Source: an uncultured Bacteroides sp. (GTDB lineage: Bacteria > Bacteroidota > Bacteroidia > Bacteroidales > Bacteroidaceae). Taken from it: 64,000 nucleotides of DNA. The stretch spans positions 372,001 through 436,000 of the forward strand of contig NZ_OY787464.1 in NCBI RefSeq assembly GCF_963678845.1, read 5' to 3'. Shown here piece after piece: positions 45,608-53,549 of this stretch (positions are counted from its first letter, which is position 1; each line of letters begins with the position of its first letter). The translations under genes were made by a program, and so were the position numbers. The notes under the pieces are model-generated. The model saw nothing but the letters and a program-made list of their open reading frames with translations, had not been told where the DNA came from and searched no databases.

Positions 45608-46939
45608 ATGAAGTCATTACGTATTTTTGTTTCAATGCTTTTCTTAGCCCTCATCTATTCTTGCCAGAACGACGATTTAATTTCAGAGAATAATTCAACT
45701 GATGAATCAATCGAAACAAAATGTATAAGTGTACACCAAGGGATTAAGATTGCTATTTTGTCAGATACTCATGTTATGGATCCGTCTCTGCTAGTGAAAG
45801 ATGGTACTGCATTTCAGGCATATCTGGATAAAGATCCAAAGTTATTAAAATTCAGTTCCCGGATTCTGGAGACTACAGTTAACAATATTATTTCACAAAG
45901 ACCGGATTTGGTGCTGATATCGGGCGATCTGACTAAAGATGGAGAAAGAATAAGTCATGAAAACGTTGCCAGAATTCTCAGGCAATTAACCTTACATGGA
46001 ATAAAGGTTGTTGTTACTATCGGAAATCACGATGTGAACAATCCGGAAGCAGTACGGTATTTTAAAGACAAACAATTCCAGGTTCCAACAGTACAGGCTA
46101 ATAGAATTCCATTTATTTATGCAAACTTTGGCTTCAAAGATGCAATTTCTAAAGATCCGAACTCACTGAGTTACGTTAATGAACCCATCAAAGGTCTTTG
46201 GATTATTGCCATCGATGCTAACAAGTATTATCAGAATAACACATTAAGTGTGGGTTCAGGGGTTATAAAGCCCGAAACTATGAGTTGGATAAAAGAACAA
46301 TTGGCCAAAGCTCAAAGCAAGGGAAAAATTGTAATTGGAATGATGCACCACGGACTGGTTGAACATTACACCGGCCAGCAGCAGATTGACTATGGTTATG
46401 TGCTCGATAATTGGGAAAATACAGCTAACGAACTGATAGATGCCGGATTAAAAATTATTTTCACCGGACACTATCATGCTACTGACATTACCAAAAGAGA
46501 ACACAATGGTAAATTTATCTTTGATATAGAAACCGGATCAACAGCAGCTTACCCCTGTACCTACCGGATGCTTACCATTAAAGACAATGAATATTGCTTT
46601 AGACCACAGAACACTACATTCTTAATGGGACATTGGTTCGATAACTATGCTAAATCATTCTTATCAGATCATCTTGATGGTTATTTTAGCTACATATTAA
46701 CAAACAAGTTTGGCGTTCCGCCGGCATATGCTTCTGTCTTTGCGCCATATTTCTCACCCGCCGCAATGGCTCACTTTGCCGGTGACGAAGTTATGCCAGA
46801 CATCTCTGGGCAAATTGCAGCTCTAAACGCAGCTGATCCAAGTGGTACATTAAGTATGGCTTTAGGTACTCTCTGGACAGATATCAATACTCCAGACAAT
46901 TCTGTCACTATTGATATAGAAACCGGAGGAGTTCATTAA
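45608..46939 (+). CDS. Metallophosphoesterase lipoprotein
   Basis: 443 residues from the ATG at 45608 (MKSLRIFVSMLFLALIYSC), lipobox IYSC at C19. All metal-binding motifs of calcineurin-like phosphoesterases are present: D53-x-H55 (LSDTHVMD), GD-x-x (SGDLTKDGE, D107), GNHD (139-142), MMHHG and FTGHYH. Probably a dinuclear metal hydrolase of phosphate esters at the cell envelope. The C-terminal ~130 residues are outside the catalytic core. It is monocistronic, with a very strong hairpin behind it. Confidence 0.88.
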   Translation: MKSLRIFVSMLFLALIYSCQNDDLISENNSTDESIETKCISVHQGIKIAILSDTHVMDPSLLVKDGTAFQAYLDKDPKLLKFSSRILETTVNNIISQRPDLVLISGDLTKDGERISHENVARILRQLTLHGIKVVVTIGNHDVNNPEAVRYFKDKQFQVPTVQANRIPFIYANFGFKDAISKDPNSLSYVNEPIKGLWIIAIDANKYYQNNTLSVGSGVIKPETMSWIKEQLAKAQSKGKIVIGMMHHGLVEHYTGQQQIDYGYVLDNWENTANELIDAGLKIIFTGHYHATDITKREHNGKFIFDIETGSTAAYPCTYRMLTIKDNEYCFRPQNTTFLMGHWFDNYAKSFLSDHLDGYFSYILTNKFGVPPAYASVFAPYFSPAAMAHFAGDEVMPDISGQIAALNAADPSGTLSMALGTLWTDINTPDNSVTIDIETGGVH

Positions 46940-46958
46940 AATGAATCTCAATTAGGGA

Positions 46959-47065
46959 AAAGCCACGCAGCTACGCAAAAGAATCATAGCACGCTGGTAA
47001 TAAGCAAAATATAGCCGCGTAGCTTTATAAAAGAAGCTACGCGGCTATATAAAAGCTACGCGCCA
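46959..47065. repeat. Five-copy GCTACGC repeat cluster (array F)
   Basis: Imperfect palindromic units around GCTACGC/CCGCGTAGC are centred near 46966, 46992, 47017, 47041 and 47060, spaced 26, 25, 24 and 19 bp. Units 3 and 4 are exact reverse complements over 17 bp. The cluster directly follows the phosphoesterase gene and adjoins array E. Confidence 0.65.
47009..47050 (+). terminator. Perfect 17-bp hairpin after the phosphoesterase gene
   Basis: ATATAGCCGCGTAGCTT (47009-47025) and AAGCTACGCGGCTATAT (47034-47050) pair perfectly around an 8-nt loop, 70 bp after the stop. Probably terminates transcription even without a clean U-run. Confidence 0.6.
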
Positions 47066-47092
47066 ATTTATTTATAGCTTATTCATTCTTCC

Positions 47093-47177
47093 GTCCACCC
47101 GGATGTATCACCCTTTTACACCCAGGTCTAATACTAACCTTCATCTGGGTAGACAGGTATTGTATACCCGGATGGAC
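47093..47177. repeat. Four-unit palindromic array, 23-bp period (array E)
   Basis: Four units centred at 47100.5, 47123.5, 47146.5 and 47169.5, exactly 23 bp apart. Their cores are ACCCGGAT, ACCCAGGT, ATCTGGGT and ACCCGGAT. The outer units GTCCACCCGGATGTAT and GTATACCCGGATGGAC are near reverse complements; the inner pair shows the same relation. It lies in the gap before the mannonate genes. Confidence 0.8.
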
Positions 47178-47411
47178 AGAAAACTATTTGACTGAAAGTA
47201 TATAAAATCAGGTACTTAACCCCAATATACAATTGCATTTGCATTTAGAAAATCAACTACATGGATTTGGAACATTCGTTCCAGTATGTATATCTTCAGG
47301 TTGAAGCACTTCATATGAGTACTTGTGCAAAAAATTAAGTTTATTCTTCACTTTTATACAATTAGGCCTAATTACATGATATATTGACAGTTATAATTCA
47401 CAATCAATTAT
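47178..47411. other. Gap between array E and the mannonate promoter
   Basis: No gene, repeat or regulatory motif recognised in this AT-rich stretch. Confidence 0.4.
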
Positions 47412-47425
47412 TGTGTTCGAACACA
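47412..47425. promoter_or_regulatory. Candidate operator of the mannonate operon
   Basis: TGTGTTCGAACACA is a perfect 14-bp palindrome, 4 bp upstream of the predicted -33 element, centred roughly 48 bp before the likely transcription start. This position suits an activator. No regulator gene is adjacent. Confidence 0.5.
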
Positions 47426-47429
47426 TCTA

Positions 47430-47460
47430 TTGTTTATCTCAATCATTCATTATATATTTG
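47430..47460 (+). promoter_or_regulatory. Promoter of the mannonate operon
   Basis: TTGT (47430-47433), 19-bp spacer, TATATTTG (47453-47460). A close match to the Bacteroides consensus. A 9-bp-stem hairpin, ATTATTTAT/ATAAATAAT (47466-47489), falls in the expected 5' leader. Confidence 0.6.
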
Positions 47461-47598
47461 CATCTATTATTTATTATGGGATAAATAATAAATGAGAATG
47501 GAAATAAAATAAAACCATCCCCACACAATCACAAGAATTAATAAAGCACATATTATTCTGCAATTCTTAATATCAATATTAATACAATTATAAATAAA

Positions 47599-48411
47599 AT
47601 GGAAAACTTATTTGACATTTCAGGTAAAGTAATCATCATAACTGGTGGATATGGCGTTTTGGGGAAAGGAATATCAATGTATCTGGCTCAACAAGGTGCT
47701 AAAGTGGTTATTATAGGCAGGAGCAATGAAGCTGGTGAAGGACTGGTTCGTGAAATAAAGAAACAAGGCGGACAGGCTATTTTTGCTCAAGCTGATGTAA
47801 CAGATAAGGCTATGTTAGAAGAATGCAAAAAACATATATTAAACACTTACGGAAAGATAGATGTGCTGATCAACGCTGCAGGTGGTAATATGCCTGGTGC
47901 TACTATTTCTCCTAATCAAACAATTTTTGACCTAAACATTGATGCTATGAAAACTGTAGTTGAACTGAACTTGTTTGGTTCTGTAATTCCTACTATGGTA
48001 TTTGCATCTGAAATGGCTAGTCAGAAATATGGAGTTATTTTGAACTTCTCTTCTGAATCTTCACTCCGTCCACTTACAAGAGTTGCCGGATATGGAGTTG
48101 CCAAGGCTGCTGTAAATAACTTCACTCAGTATATGGCCGGAGAATTATCAATGAAGTTTGGTAATGGTATTCGTATAAATGCTGTTGCTCCGGGATTTTT
48201 CCTGACCACTCAGAATAAGGCGTTAATGCTTAATCCAGACGGTTCCCTTTCTGATCGTGCAAAAAGTGTTATGGCACACACTCCTTTCAATCGTTTTGGC
48301 GAACCGGAAGATTTATTCGGAACCGTTCATTACCTTATCAGCGATGCTTCTAAGTTCGTTACCGGCACTGTAGCTGTAGTCGACGGTGGATTCAATGCTT
48401 TTACAATCTAA
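47599..48411 (+). CDS. SDR family oxidoreductase, probable D-mannonate oxidoreductase (UxuB function)
   Basis: 270-residue short-chain dehydrogenase: NAD(P)-binding TGGYGVLGKGIS near the N-terminus, NAAGGN, and catalytic Ser-Tyr-Lys in NFSSESSLRPLTRVAGYGVAKAA. Its place 26 bp before uxuA points to reduction of D-fructuronate to D-mannonate in glucuronate breakdown. This SDR type, unrelated to the long-chain UxuB of E. coli, commonly sits next to uxuA in Bacteroidetes. The role is inferred from context. Confidence 0.85.
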   Translation: MENLFDISGKVIIITGGYGVLGKGISMYLAQQGAKVVIIGRSNEAGEGLVREIKKQGGQAIFAQADVTDKAMLEECKKHILNTYGKIDVLINAAGGNMPGATISPNQTIFDLNIDAMKTVVELNLFGSVIPTMVFASEMASQKYGVILNFSSESSLRPLTRVAGYGVAKAAVNNFTQYMAGELSMKFGNGIRINAVAPGFFLTTQNKALMLNPDGSLSDRAKSVMAHTPFNRFGEPEDLFGTVHYLISDASKFVTGTVAVVDGGFNAFTI

Positions 48412-48437
48412 TATTCAACCAAATAAATACTAGAATT

Positions 48438-49613
48438 ATGTATCTATGTGAACAAACTTGGCGCTGGTACGGTCCTAATGACCCTATTTCTCTTTGGGAC
48501 ATTAAGCAAGCAGGCGCCACTGGTATAGTTAATGCATTGCACCATATCCCTAACGGAGAGGTGTGGACTGTAGAGGAAATCATGAAACGCAAGGAACTGA
48601 TTGAATCTGTAGGACTAACATGGTCTGTTGTTGAAAGTGTTCCTGTGCACGAGCATATCAAAACTCAGACTGGTGATTTCCAGAAATACATCGACAATTA
48701 TAAGGAATCTCTTTGTAATTTAGGCAAATGTGGCATTAATATTGTAACTTACAACTTTATGCCGGTGCTCGACTGGACTCGTACTGACTTGGCTTACACC
48801 ATGCCTGATGGTTCAAAAGCTTTACGCTTTGAAAGAGCTGCATTCGTGGCTTTTGATTTGTTTATCCTGAAACGTCCGGGTGCTGAGAATGAATATTCTG
48901 CTGAAGAGCAAGCTAAAGCAAAAACTCGTTTTGAACAAATGAGCAACGAAGACAAGCATACATTGGAACGCAATATCATTGCTGGTCTGCCAGGATCTGA
49001 AGAAAGCTTTACAATTGCACAGTTCCAGGAAGCTTTAGATCGTTACAAAGATATTGATGCTGAGAAACTTCGTGCAAACCTGATTTATTTCCTTAGCGAG
49101 ATTGCTCCTGTTGCCGATGAATCTGACGTGATGCTGGTTATTCACCCGGATGATCCTCCACACTCAATTCTTGGTTTACCTCGTATCCTGAGTTCTGCAG
49201 AAGATTTCCAGAAACTGATTGATGCCGTTCCAAATAAATCTAATGGTTTATGCTTGTGCACTGGTTCGTTTGGTGTTTGCAAAGACAATGATCTTGTTAC
49301 CATGATGAAACGTTTCGGTGAAAGAGTTAACTTCGTTCATTTCCGCAGCACTCAACGTGATGCTGAAGGCAATTTCTATGAAGCTAACCACCTGGAAGGA
49401 AATGTGGATATGTACAACATGATGAAAGCTATGCTTGAAGTGGAACAGGAACGTAAAACTTCTATTCCAATGAGACCAGACCACGGACATCAAATGATTG
49501 ATGACCTGAAGAAGAAAACAAATCCTGGTTATTCCTGCATTGGGCGTCTTAGAGGATTAGCTGAACTAAGAGGATTGGAAATGGGTATTGCAAAGTCTCT
49601 TTTCAATAAATAA
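48438..49613 (+). CDS. uxuA: Mannonate dehydratase
   Basis: Dehydrates D-mannonate to 2-keto-3-deoxy-D-gluconate in hexuronate catabolism. The 391 residues agree with the UxuA family. Characteristic segments: TWRWYGPNDPISLWDIKQAGATGIVNALHH at the N-terminus, VMLVIHPDDPP, LCLCTGSFG, NFVHFRSTQR and MRPDHGHQM, which supply the metal and substrate ligands of the TIM barrel. It is co-transcribed with the SDR gene. No kdgK/kdgA follow here, so the pathway's later steps lie elsewhere. Confidence 0.97.
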   Translation: MYLCEQTWRWYGPNDPISLWDIKQAGATGIVNALHHIPNGEVWTVEEIMKRKELIESVGLTWSVVESVPVHEHIKTQTGDFQKYIDNYKESLCNLGKCGINIVTYNFMPVLDWTRTDLAYTMPDGSKALRFERAAFVAFDLFILKRPGAENEYSAEEQAKAKTRFEQMSNEDKHTLERNIIAGLPGSEESFTIAQFQEALDRYKDIDAEKLRANLIYFLSEIAPVADESDVMLVIHPDDPPHSILGLPRILSSAEDFQKLIDAVPNKSNGLCLCTGSFGVCKDNDLVTMMKRFGERVNFVHFRSTQRDAEGNFYEANHLEGNVDMYNMMKAMLEVEQERKTSIPMRPDHGHQMIDDLKKKTNPGYSCIGRLRGLAELRGLEMGIAKSLFNK

Positions 49614-49645
49614 GCCTTCTCTATTACAATATAACGATTGATATA

Positions 49646-49681
49646 ACGGTCGGAACTTTAAATGCGTTCCGACCGTTTTTT
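49646..49681 (+). terminator. Rho-independent terminator of the mannonate operon
   Basis: ACGGTCGGAAC (49646-49656) pairs perfectly with GTTCCGACCGT (49666-49676), then TTTTTT. It lies 33 bp after uxuA. Confidence 0.92.
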
Positions 49682-49745
49682 GTTTTTAAACAATCTATAA
49701 ACAAAATAAAAGCACATTATGTTATTTTTTAATTAATTTTGCAGC

Positions 49746-50060
49746 ATGAAACTCTACTTGAGAAGACAAGCAGTCATTGCATGGTTATTACTTTTCACCA
49801 TCGCCCCTATAGGGATTGTGAAAAGTTTCCATACCCATGAATCAGGAGAGAACAGAGCAACTCATCATTGCAGCGATTCTTCCTGCAATTGTGCTATCTG
49901 TCAGTTTCATTTGTTTCCTTATGAGAAACCTGCCGTTTTTCATCTTACAGTTCACCTTACTGTACATACAGTTGAAGCTGTAATACATATATTCAAAGTA
50001 ACACAGATTTTCTTTTATTCTTATTCCTTAAGAGCCCCTCCCCTTCTTATTTTCAAATAG
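49746..50060 (+). CDS. Small membrane/secreted His- and Cys-rich protein beside a TonB receptor
   Basis: 104 residues: a hydrophobic N-terminal segment (AVIAWLLLFTIAPIGIVKSF), then a His/Cys-rich stretch (HTHESGENRATHHCSDSSCNCAIC) and a second hydrophobic region. The metal-ligand-like residues and the position 76 bp before a TonB-dependent receptor suggest metal handling; this is inference. Not assigned to a named family with certainty. A TAATTTTG motif ends only 4 bp before the ATG, so if it is the promoter the message would be nearly leaderless. Confidence 0.6.
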   Translation: MKLYLRRQAVIAWLLLFTIAPIGIVKSFHTHESGENRATHHCSDSSCNCAICQFHLFPYEKPAVFHLTVHLTVHTVEAVIHIFKVTQIFFYSYSLRAPPLLIFK

Positions 50061-50136
50061 AGACAATAACAGTTTATGCCCTTTCCATAATGTGAATGAG
50101 CATACTATTTTGTGTATTTTAAAATAAGAAACAATA

Positions 50137-52437
50137 ATGAAAAAATATATATTATTAGTTTCCTGCTTTATCTGTACCCTACTGCCATGTATGGGTATGG
50201 AACCAACAGGAACACCCACTGATGCAAGTATCTTTGGGCATATTACTGATGCTAAAACAAAAGAACATTTGGCATATATCAACGTATCCGTAAAAGGAAC
50301 AACAATAGGTACAACGTCTGATGCCTCCGGGCATTTCCTTATGGAGAATCTTCCCATAGGAAGCTGGGTTCTTGAGTTTAAGTCGGTTGGTTATCGCACG
50401 TTGACTATGAATGTTTCTGTAGTCAAAAAGAAAACAATAGAAATGGATGTTGCACTTACTCAGGATCTTATTTCTCTGGATGAAATAGTGGTAAGTAGCA
50501 ACAGGAACGAAACGACTAAGCGACTGGCTCCTTCACTGGTCAATATTCTGGATACTAAATTATTTGAAGACACTCACTCATCATGCCTGGCGCAAGGATT
50601 AAGCTTTCAGTCGGGAGTGCGAGTAGAAAACAATTGCCATACCTGTGGAACTGAACAAGTAAGGATTAACGGATTGGAAGGCTCTTATACTCAGATATTA
50701 ATTGATTCACGCCCTATCTATAGTTCACTGAGCGGAGTATACGGATTAGAACAGATTCCTCAGAATATGATTGAACGGGTTGAAGTTGTTAAAGGTGGCG
50801 GTTCTGCCTTATATGGTTCATCAGCAATTGCAGGAACTATCAACATAATCACTAAAGAACCAACCCGCAACTCCGGAGAGTTTTCTCACGACATCACTTC
50901 CATCGGAGGATCAAATGCATTTGATAATAATACAACGATGAATGCATCGCTGATTACTGATGATCGCAAAGCGGGTTTATTTATCTTCGGACAAAGCAGA
51001 TACCGCGACGGATATGATTATGATAAAGACGGATTTACAGATATCCCTCAAATGAACAACAAAACAATCGGTTTACATTCATACCTCAAAACCAGTGACT
51101 ACTCGAAGTTGTCTTTGGAATATCACAATATTTCCGATTACAGACGAGGTGGCAATCTTTTAAATCTGCAACCTCATGAAGCTGATGTGGCCGAAGAAGC
51201 TGAACATTCCATTAATGGAGGAGGTGTAAATTATGATCTTTCTTCTCCTGATTATAAGCACAAAATAAATCTATACACATCTATACAAAGTGTTCAACGA
51301 AAGAGTTACTCAGGTGTAGGTCAGGATTTAAGAGGTTACGGAAATACTAACGATCTGACTTATGTAGCAGGCGGTCAATATACTTATAACTGGGCAAATT
51401 GCCTGTTTATGCCGGCTCAGTTTACCGGAGGCGCAGAATACACATACGACAAACTGCATGATGAAATTCTTGGATATAACCGTAACATTACACAAACAGT
51501 ACACTCTGAAAGTGCATTTCTGCAGAACGAATGGAAAACCGATATGTGGGGATTTTTATTTGGCGGACGATTGGATAAGCACAATCTTATAAATCATGTA
51601 ATCTTTAGCCCTCGTGTAACATTAAGATACAATCCGCTTGAGAATTTAAATTTCCGTCTGAGTTATTCAACCGGCTTCCGTGCTCCACAGGTTTATGACG
51701 AAGATCTTCATGTATCTGCTGTAGGTGGAGAAATAGCTATTATCCACTCTGTATCTAATCTGAAACCGGAAAAGTCGAAAAGTCTAAGTGCTTCAATGGA
51801 TCTGTATCACACCATTGGAGAGTTCCCCGCAAATCTTCGTATTGAAGGATTCTATACAAATCTGAAAGACGTATTTATCCTTAATGATGTGGGAACAAAC
51901 AGTGAAGGTAGCATACTAAAAGAACGAACGAATGGTTCCGGAGCCAAAGTAATGGGGATCACAACCGAAGGTAAAATTGCTTTTTCCACCCTACTACAGC
52001 TGGAAGCCGGAGCAACGCTTCAAAGTAGCAGGTATAAAGAAGTAGAGAACTGGAGCGCATCCGAAGATTTAGGCACAAAAAAAATGCTTCGTACTCCTGA
52101 TCTTTATGGGTACCTTACAGCAAAGTTTACTCCCGTAAAAAGGTTTGAAACTGCAATTTCGGGAACATATACAGGAAGTATGATTGTGCCACACGCAGCA
52201 GGTTATATTCAGAAAGATATGAATGTTAGCACAACCGATTTCTTTGATATGAATGTAAAGTTAAGCTACACATTCCCCATTTATCAGCAGATTGCTCTTC
52301 AGGTAAATACCGGCATACAAAACATATTCAATGCTTATCAATCTGATCAGGATAAAGGAAAGGATCGTGATTCGGATTTTGTATATGGACCCATTCTGCC
52401 TAGAAGTTATTTTATTGGAGCAAAAATTAATTTCTGA
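50137..52437 (+). CDS. TonB-dependent receptor with carboxypeptidase-like N-terminal domain
   Basis: 766 residues: signal peptide, carboxypeptidase D-like domain (about 30-108, FGHITDAKTKEHLAYINVSVKGTT), TonB box near DEIVVS (115-120), plug domain and a 22-strand barrel ending in SYFIGAKINF. The plug contains an unusual C167-x-x-C170 pair (ENNCHTCGTEQVRINGLEG). It is not a SusC, being much shorter and without a SusD partner. With the Cys/His-rich neighbour a metal or metal-complex substrate is possible. Transport is powered by TonB-ExbBD encoded elsewhere. Confidence 0.88.
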   Translation: MKKYILLVSCFICTLLPCMGMEPTGTPTDASIFGHITDAKTKEHLAYINVSVKGTTIGTTSDASGHFLMENLPIGSWVLEFKSVGYRTLTMNVSVVKKKTIEMDVALTQDLISLDEIVVSSNRNETTKRLAPSLVNILDTKLFEDTHSSCLAQGLSFQSGVRVENNCHTCGTEQVRINGLEGSYTQILIDSRPIYSSLSGVYGLEQIPQNMIERVEVVKGGGSALYGSSAIAGTINIITKEPTRNSGEFSHDITSIGGSNAFDNNTTMNASLITDDRKAGLFIFGQSRYRDGYDYDKDGFTDIPQMNNKTIGLHSYLKTSDYSKLSLEYHNISDYRRGGNLLNLQPHEADVAEEAEHSINGGGVNYDLSSPDYKHKINLYTSIQSVQRKSYSGVGQDLRGYGNTNDLTYVAGGQYTYNWANCLFMPAQFTGGAEYTYDKLHDEILGYNRNITQTVHSESAFLQNEWKTDMWGFLFGGRLDKHNLINHVIFSPRVTLRYNPLENLNFRLSYSTGFRAPQVYDEDLHVSAVGGEIAIIHSVSNLKPEKSKSLSASMDLYHTIGEFPANLRIEGFYTNLKDVFILNDVGTNSEGSILKERTNGSGAKVMGITTEGKIAFSTLLQLEAGATLQSSRYKEVENWSASEDLGTKKMLRTPDLYGYLTAKFTPVKRFETAISGTYTGSMIVPHAAGYIQKDMNVSTTDFFDMNVKLSYTFPIYQQIALQVNTGIQNIFNAYQSDQDKGKDRDSDFVYGPILPRSYFIGAKINF

Positions 52438-52650
52438 GCCTTATAAGGTAAAAACTGCAACGAAACTCATAAATACGAGGAAATAATATTGCCTGGACTA
52501 AATACCCGGGCGATATTATAACGTATTTATTTTTAGCAAGATAGGTTAGATCTGTTTTCTAAAAATATAAAAATATGAAAAAATTATAGATAAAATAGCT
52601 TCTCTTTAATAAGATCTCCTTATCTTAGTTTCAAAATTAAAAAATAGTCT

Positions 52651-53286
52651 ATGAAATTTTTTCCAAAATTAAGAAAATCAAAAGAAGAACAGGCTGAAAT
52701 TGTTCAGTCAAGAATTGAATACTATTTTACACTTATACGTGTATACTATCAGTCAACAATGGCAATCAATCTAGGTATTACCAATATCAATGCTTTACCA
52801 GATATGGCTATGTTTAAACGTACACTCAAACTCCAGACTCAAAATGGAAAACTGGGAGTAGCGGAAAGGTCGCAGTCACGTAAAATGTTGATGCAAGGAT
52901 ATGGTCTCAGTGATAAATTCTTTAAAGAATTAGATTCGTCCTTAAAAAGCAACTGCAAAAAGCAGACCGATGCACAATCTTATCTATTTCTTTTTCAGGG
53001 ATTTTCTAATGATTTGTTGATGCTTATCAGTAATCAGATGAAATTTAAAATTGCTTTGCCAAGTTTTTTTAGAAAAGCTCTTTATGAAATTACGGCAAAG
53101 ACCATTAATAAGATTCTGACTAAGGATGATTGGAAAGAGGATGATGTTCGTAAAACATGTAGGGATGTAAGAAAATACAGAGAAAAATTGGGCTACTCTC
53201 AAGAGTGGATGGTAGAATATATATTCCCTTTCATTCTGATTGCTAAAAGTGGAAAAAAGGCTAATGCCGATTTCTCTAAGCGCTAA
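52651..53286 (+). CDS. Hypothetical cytoplasmic protein
   Basis: 211 residues, no signal peptide, rich in Lys and predicted mostly alpha-helical. It has a charged N-terminus (MKFFPKLRKSKEEQAEIVQSRIEYYFTLIRVYYQ) and a basic middle (KSNCKKQTDAQSYLFLFQGFSNDLLMLI). I do not recognise a family. It is a single gene between the TonB receptor and a clear terminator, with its own spacing of 213 bp upstream. Nothing indicates its function. Confidence 0.7.
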   Translation: MKFFPKLRKSKEEQAEIVQSRIEYYFTLIRVYYQSTMAINLGITNINALPDMAMFKRTLKLQTQNGKLGVAERSQSRKMLMQGYGLSDKFFKELDSSLKSNCKKQTDAQSYLFLFQGFSNDLLMLISNQMKFKIALPSFFRKALYEITAKTINKILTKDDWKEDDVRKTCRDVRKYREKLGYSQEWMVEYIFPFILIAKSGKKANADFSKR

Positions 53287-53316
53287 TCAATATTGATTAT
53301 CAAGCAAAAAAGATAA

Positions 53317-53367
53317 AGGCGGAAAAAAGGTCAATCTATAAAGATCTTTTCTCCGCCTATTTTAATT
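53317..53367 (+). terminator. Rho-independent terminator of the hypothetical gene
   Basis: AGGCGGA (53317-53323) pairs with TCCGCCT (53352-53358), extended inward by AAAAGGTC/GATCTTTT with one G-U pair, followed by ATTTTAATTT. Confidence 0.8.
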
Positions 53368-53479
53368 TCTTCCTCTTGAAGCCGAAAGAACTTACCTGCA
53401 AAAGTATGGATATTCCTATGCATAAATCTAAGTCTAGACAGGAAAAATTTAATGTTCTCTACGCTTCTTTGACTGGAGT

Positions 53480-53530
53480 TCTCAGGAATAATTTACTATC
53501 AGAGAGAATATAGCAATAATATTCCTGAGA
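53480..53530 (-). terminator. Hairpin downstream of the flavodiiron gene
   Basis: TCTCAGGAATA (53480-53490) is exactly complementary to TATTCCTGAGA (53520-53530), 20 bp beyond the stop. There is a long 29-nt loop and no U-run, so termination is uncertain. Confidence 0.45.
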
Positions 53531-53549
53531 TAACTATAATATTTTAAGA

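Noticed and set aside
50137..52437. SusC-type glycan transporter
   Set aside because: At 766 residues it is too short for SusC, no SusD gene follows, and the plug carries a CxxC pair.
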